From an uncultured Saprospiraceae bacterium (GTDB lineage Bacteria > Bacteroidota > Bacteroidia > Chitinophagales > Saprospiraceae): DNA of 64,000 bases. Shown here one piece after another: positions 62,201 through 64,000 of the stretch (the first letter of the stretch is position 1; each line of letters starts with the position of its first letter). A program made the translations under genes and the position numbers. The stretch covers positions 62,001 through 126,000 of the forward strand of contig CALFBH010000077.1 of the NCBI GenBank assembly GCA_937951615.1, in the 5' to 3' direction. Under the pieces are notes generated by a model, which had not been told where the DNA came from, did no database searches, and saw nothing but the letters and a program-made list of their open reading frames with translations.

Positions 62201-62208
62201 TTTCTTTT

Positions 62209-62268
62209 TGTATTGATGTGTTGTCGTATTATTCATAGTTCATAGTTCATCATTCATAGTTCATCATT
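62209..62268. repeat. Two phrase repeats between thioesterase and esterase genes
   Basis: Positions 62209-62231 hold the ttgatgtgttgtcgt phrase. Positions 62233-62268 repeat catagttcat/catcattcat three to four times and run into the stop of the esterase gene. Confidence 0.6.
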
Positions 62269-62917
62269 ATTCCAGCCGTTCAGCCAAGTCGTACAAAGTT
62301 GCCCGATTCACCTCATGCTTCCCCTCAAACCAAATCATCTCATAATCCAGCCCTTGCTGAGTCGCAAAATCTTTAAATTTTTCAAAATGTTTTGGCGTCA
62401 TAAATTCATCTGATTTGCCGAGCACCATAAAAAGCTGCTTATCTGCAATAAAAGCCTTTTCCGCCAGGTAATCAATATCATGCGCAAAATTGCTGCCCCA
62501 AAGAATCAGGTGATGAAAAAGTGGTTTATTCAACATCCCAAAACGAGTCACCGTCGGGCCGCCCTGCGAAAAACCCATAAAAGTAATCTGCACATCATCT
62601 GCCAGTTGCGGCACAAACTGATCGTATAAAGTTTGCAATAAATTCAAATAATCCTCCACTTCATCTTTCCGATCTGCCTTAGTCATCCAGGAAGCACCAA
62701 CCTCCCCAGTAAAACCACCAAAATAAAAACGCGACAAACCTTCCGGCGCAAGAATCAAAGTCTGCCCATCATCCATGCCATCAAATTTATAAATAAATTT
62801 CCCGGCTGCCTGCCCATAACCATGACACACCAACCAAAACCGCTTAATATGTTTCCCTGGTGTACCAATCGTATAATAATGAGCAGTACGTTGAACTTTC
62901 AGACTATGTGCTTGCAT
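62267..62917 (-). CDS. Alpha/beta hydrolase, phospholipase/carboxylesterase type
   Basis: The 216-residue protein without a signal peptide has the oxyanion-hole region WLVCHGYGQAAGKF. The nucleophile elbow is ITFMGFSQGGPTVTRFG (Ser about 117), then MVLGKSDEFMTP for the acid and WFEGKHEVN for the His. This is the layout of small bacterial carboxylesterases of the phospholipase/carboxylesterase family. The substrate is unknown. Confidence 0.83.
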   Translation of the reverse strand: MQAHSLKVQRTAHYYTIGTPGKHIKRFWLVCHGYGQAAGKFIYKFDGMDDGQTLILAPEGLSRFYFGGFTGEVGASWMTKADRKDEVEDYLNLLQTLYDQFVPQLADDVQITFMGFSQGGPTVTRFGMLNKPLFHHLILWGSNFAHDIDYLAEKAFIADKQLFMVLGKSDEFMTPKHFEKFKDFATQQGLDYEMIWFEGKHEVNRATLYDLAERLE

Positions 62918-62924
62918 TTTTTTT

Positions 62925-62972
62925 TGTGTTGTGGTGTTGATGTGTTGTGGTGTTGATGTGTTGTCGTGTTAA
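62925..62972. repeat. gtgttgtggtgttgat tandem phrase upstream of the esterase gene
   Basis: Three copies of a 15-nt unit (gtgttgatgtgttgt with g/c variation) lie directly before the minus-strand start codon at 62917. They belong to the same phrase family as 61608-61652. Confidence 0.65.
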
Positions 62973-63161
62973 TGTGGCTGTATTGTTACATTGAAACTGC
63001 AACTGCTACTGATATTGAAACTGAGATTGTCAAAGATATGTTTTCATTACAAATTGCCGTAAGGAAATGTTCATTTTTTGACAAAATAAGGTGTTCTTAT
63101 ATCGGAACAATTCATTACTTTGCACCTCGGAAACGATAGAACAAATTAGACAACAAACATA

Positions 63162-63971
63162 ATGACCAGAAAAGATATTTTTCACCAAATCCAGCAAAAA
63201 AAATCCTATCTCTGCATAGGTTTGGACACAGATATAAATAAGATTCCAAAACACCTGCTGAAATACGAGGACCCAGTATATGAATTTAACCGGCAAATCA
63301 TAGAAGCTACACACGATTTATGCATTGGCTATAAGCCCAATATTGCATTTTATGAAGCACGCGGCACAGCAGGCTGGGCAAGTTTGGAAAAAACACTGGC
63401 CTGTATTCCCGCCGAGCAATTCACCATAGCCGATGCCAAGCGGGGCGACATCGGCAATACTTCGCGGCTCTATGCCAAAGCATTTTTTGAAACCATGAAT
63501 TTTGATGCCGTGACCGTCGCACCATACATGGGAGAAGATTCTGTCAAACCTTTTCTGGAATTTGATGAAAAATGGGTCATTCTGCTCGGACTGACGTCGA
63601 ATAAAGGCAGCAATGATTTTCAATTTACCCCACAGGAAAACGGACAGCCTTTATATGAGAAAGTCATGCGACGGGCAATGGAGTGGGGGAGTCCTGAACA
63701 GTTGATGTTTGTCATTGGGGCAACCCATCCCAAAAAATTTCAGGAAATTCGCAGCATTGCACCAGATAATTTTTACCTCGTGCCGGGCGTAGGTGCGCAG
63801 GGCGGAGATTTACAAGGCTTATCGCAATACGGACTCAATAAGCTGGGCGGCTTATTCGTTAACTCATCGCGTGGCATTATTTACGCGAGTGATGGGGAAG
63901 ATTTTGCGGAGCAGGCGCGGGCGAGTGCTTTGCGTTTGCAGCAGCAGATGGCTGGTATTTTGGATTTATAA
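63162..63971 (+). CDS. pyrF: Orotidine-5'-phosphate decarboxylase, type 2
   Basis: The 269-residue protein catalyses the last step of UMP synthesis. The start [17 protein letters not shown] is typical of the long (type 2) PyrF group. The catalytic Lys-Asp network is in [40 protein letters not shown] and [20 protein letters not shown] complete the barrel. The gene is complete. TTACTTTG at 63115-63122 may be its -7 element. Confidence 0.95.
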   Translation: MTRKDIFHQIQQKKSYLCIGLDTDINKIPKHLLKYEDPVYEFNRQIIEATHDLCIGYKPNIAFYEARGTAGWASLEKTLACIPAEQFTIADAKRGDIGNTSRLYAKAFFETMNFDAVTVAPYMGEDSVKPFLEFDEKWVILLGLTSNKGSNDFQFTPQENGQPLYEKVMRRAMEWGSPEQLMFVIGATHPKKFQEIRSIAPDNFYLVPGVGAQGGDLQGLSQYGLNKLGGLFVNSSRGIIYASDGEDFAEQARASALRLQQQMAGILDL

Positions 63972-64000
63972 GTTTAAGCAACAATTTCTCATTTAAACCG

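Noticed and set aside
61608-62972. CRISPR or tRNA-like structure in the gtgttgatg tracts
   Set aside because: The units are short direct repeats without spacers and cannot form a cloverleaf.

Overview
The window looks like a chromosomal segment of a member of the Bacteroidota, most likely the Saprospiria/Chitinophagia side of the phylum. The evidence is a PorP/SprF-family protein followed by an OmpA/PD40 protein, a type IX (T9SS type A) C-terminal sorting domain, several very large secreted modular proteins, lipoprotein signals, TAnnTTTG-like -7 promoter elements, and many intergenic hairpins of the kind common in this phylum. No rRNA, tRNA, integrase, transposase or CRISPR array was recognised.

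Layout. 1-5.1 kb (mostly minus strand): xanthine-dehydrogenase-type molybdoenzyme subunits (the large subunit is cut by the window edge), a GNAT acetyltransferase and a secreted metallophosphoesterase. 5.4-9.4 kb (plus): a thioredoxin-like lipoprotein, then a PorP/SprF-like protein paired with an OmpA-type protein. 9.5-16.1 kb: NUDIX hydrolase, GNAT, alpha/beta hydrolase, ComEC and the phenylacetyl-CoA epoxidase genes paaA-paaB-paaC without D or E. 16.3-21.6 kb (minus): an S9 peptidase of the glutamyl-endopeptidase type, two paralogous small secreted proteins with a CFFCGxAGPET motif around a hypothetical gene, and an FtsX/MacB-like permease with a histidine-rich loop. Only the C-terminal tail of that permease's upstream partner survives. 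21.7-32.2 kb: a T9SS-sorted PKD protein, a FIST protein/histidine kinase pair, a hypothetical helical protein, a non-coding stretch holding a gene relic and hairpins, a DUF6438-like lipoprotein, a DUF4231/SLATT-like membrane protein, a secreted DNA/RNA endonuclease and an SDR.

32.5-55.6 kb is the most striking part: 23 kb on the plus strand encoding four giant exported proteins and one TPR protein. The giants are a CotH-kinase/lamin-tail/cadherin-like protein, a 2485-residue protein with two metallophosphoesterase domains and a long thrombospondin-type-3 array, and two tandem gingipain-like (C25) proteases. Despite unrelated N-terminal parts, all four end in the same C-terminal module. It is exactly 240 residues (723 bp with stop) in every copy, carries two dockerin-like calcium-loop motifs and ends SSRVPK. 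A decayed copy of the module's tail lies at 27.7 kb. The shared tail suggests a common surface-targeting, anchoring or assembly signal distinct from the canonical T9SS domain.

56-64 kb: a HI0933-like flavoprotein, a small transglutaminase-like protein, a BtuC/FecCD-type permease and substrate-binding lipoprotein without an ATPase, TrmH, a VOC protein, an acyl-CoA thioesterase, an esterase and PyrF.

A second theme is repeat-rich spacers. Long perfect or near-perfect inverted repeats sit between genes. Short tandem 'phrases' (for example taattacgaattacgaatg, gtgttgatgtgttgtcgt, attcattcattc, ccatggactatcgaccatc) recur next to stop or start codons and in places have become part of coding N-termini.
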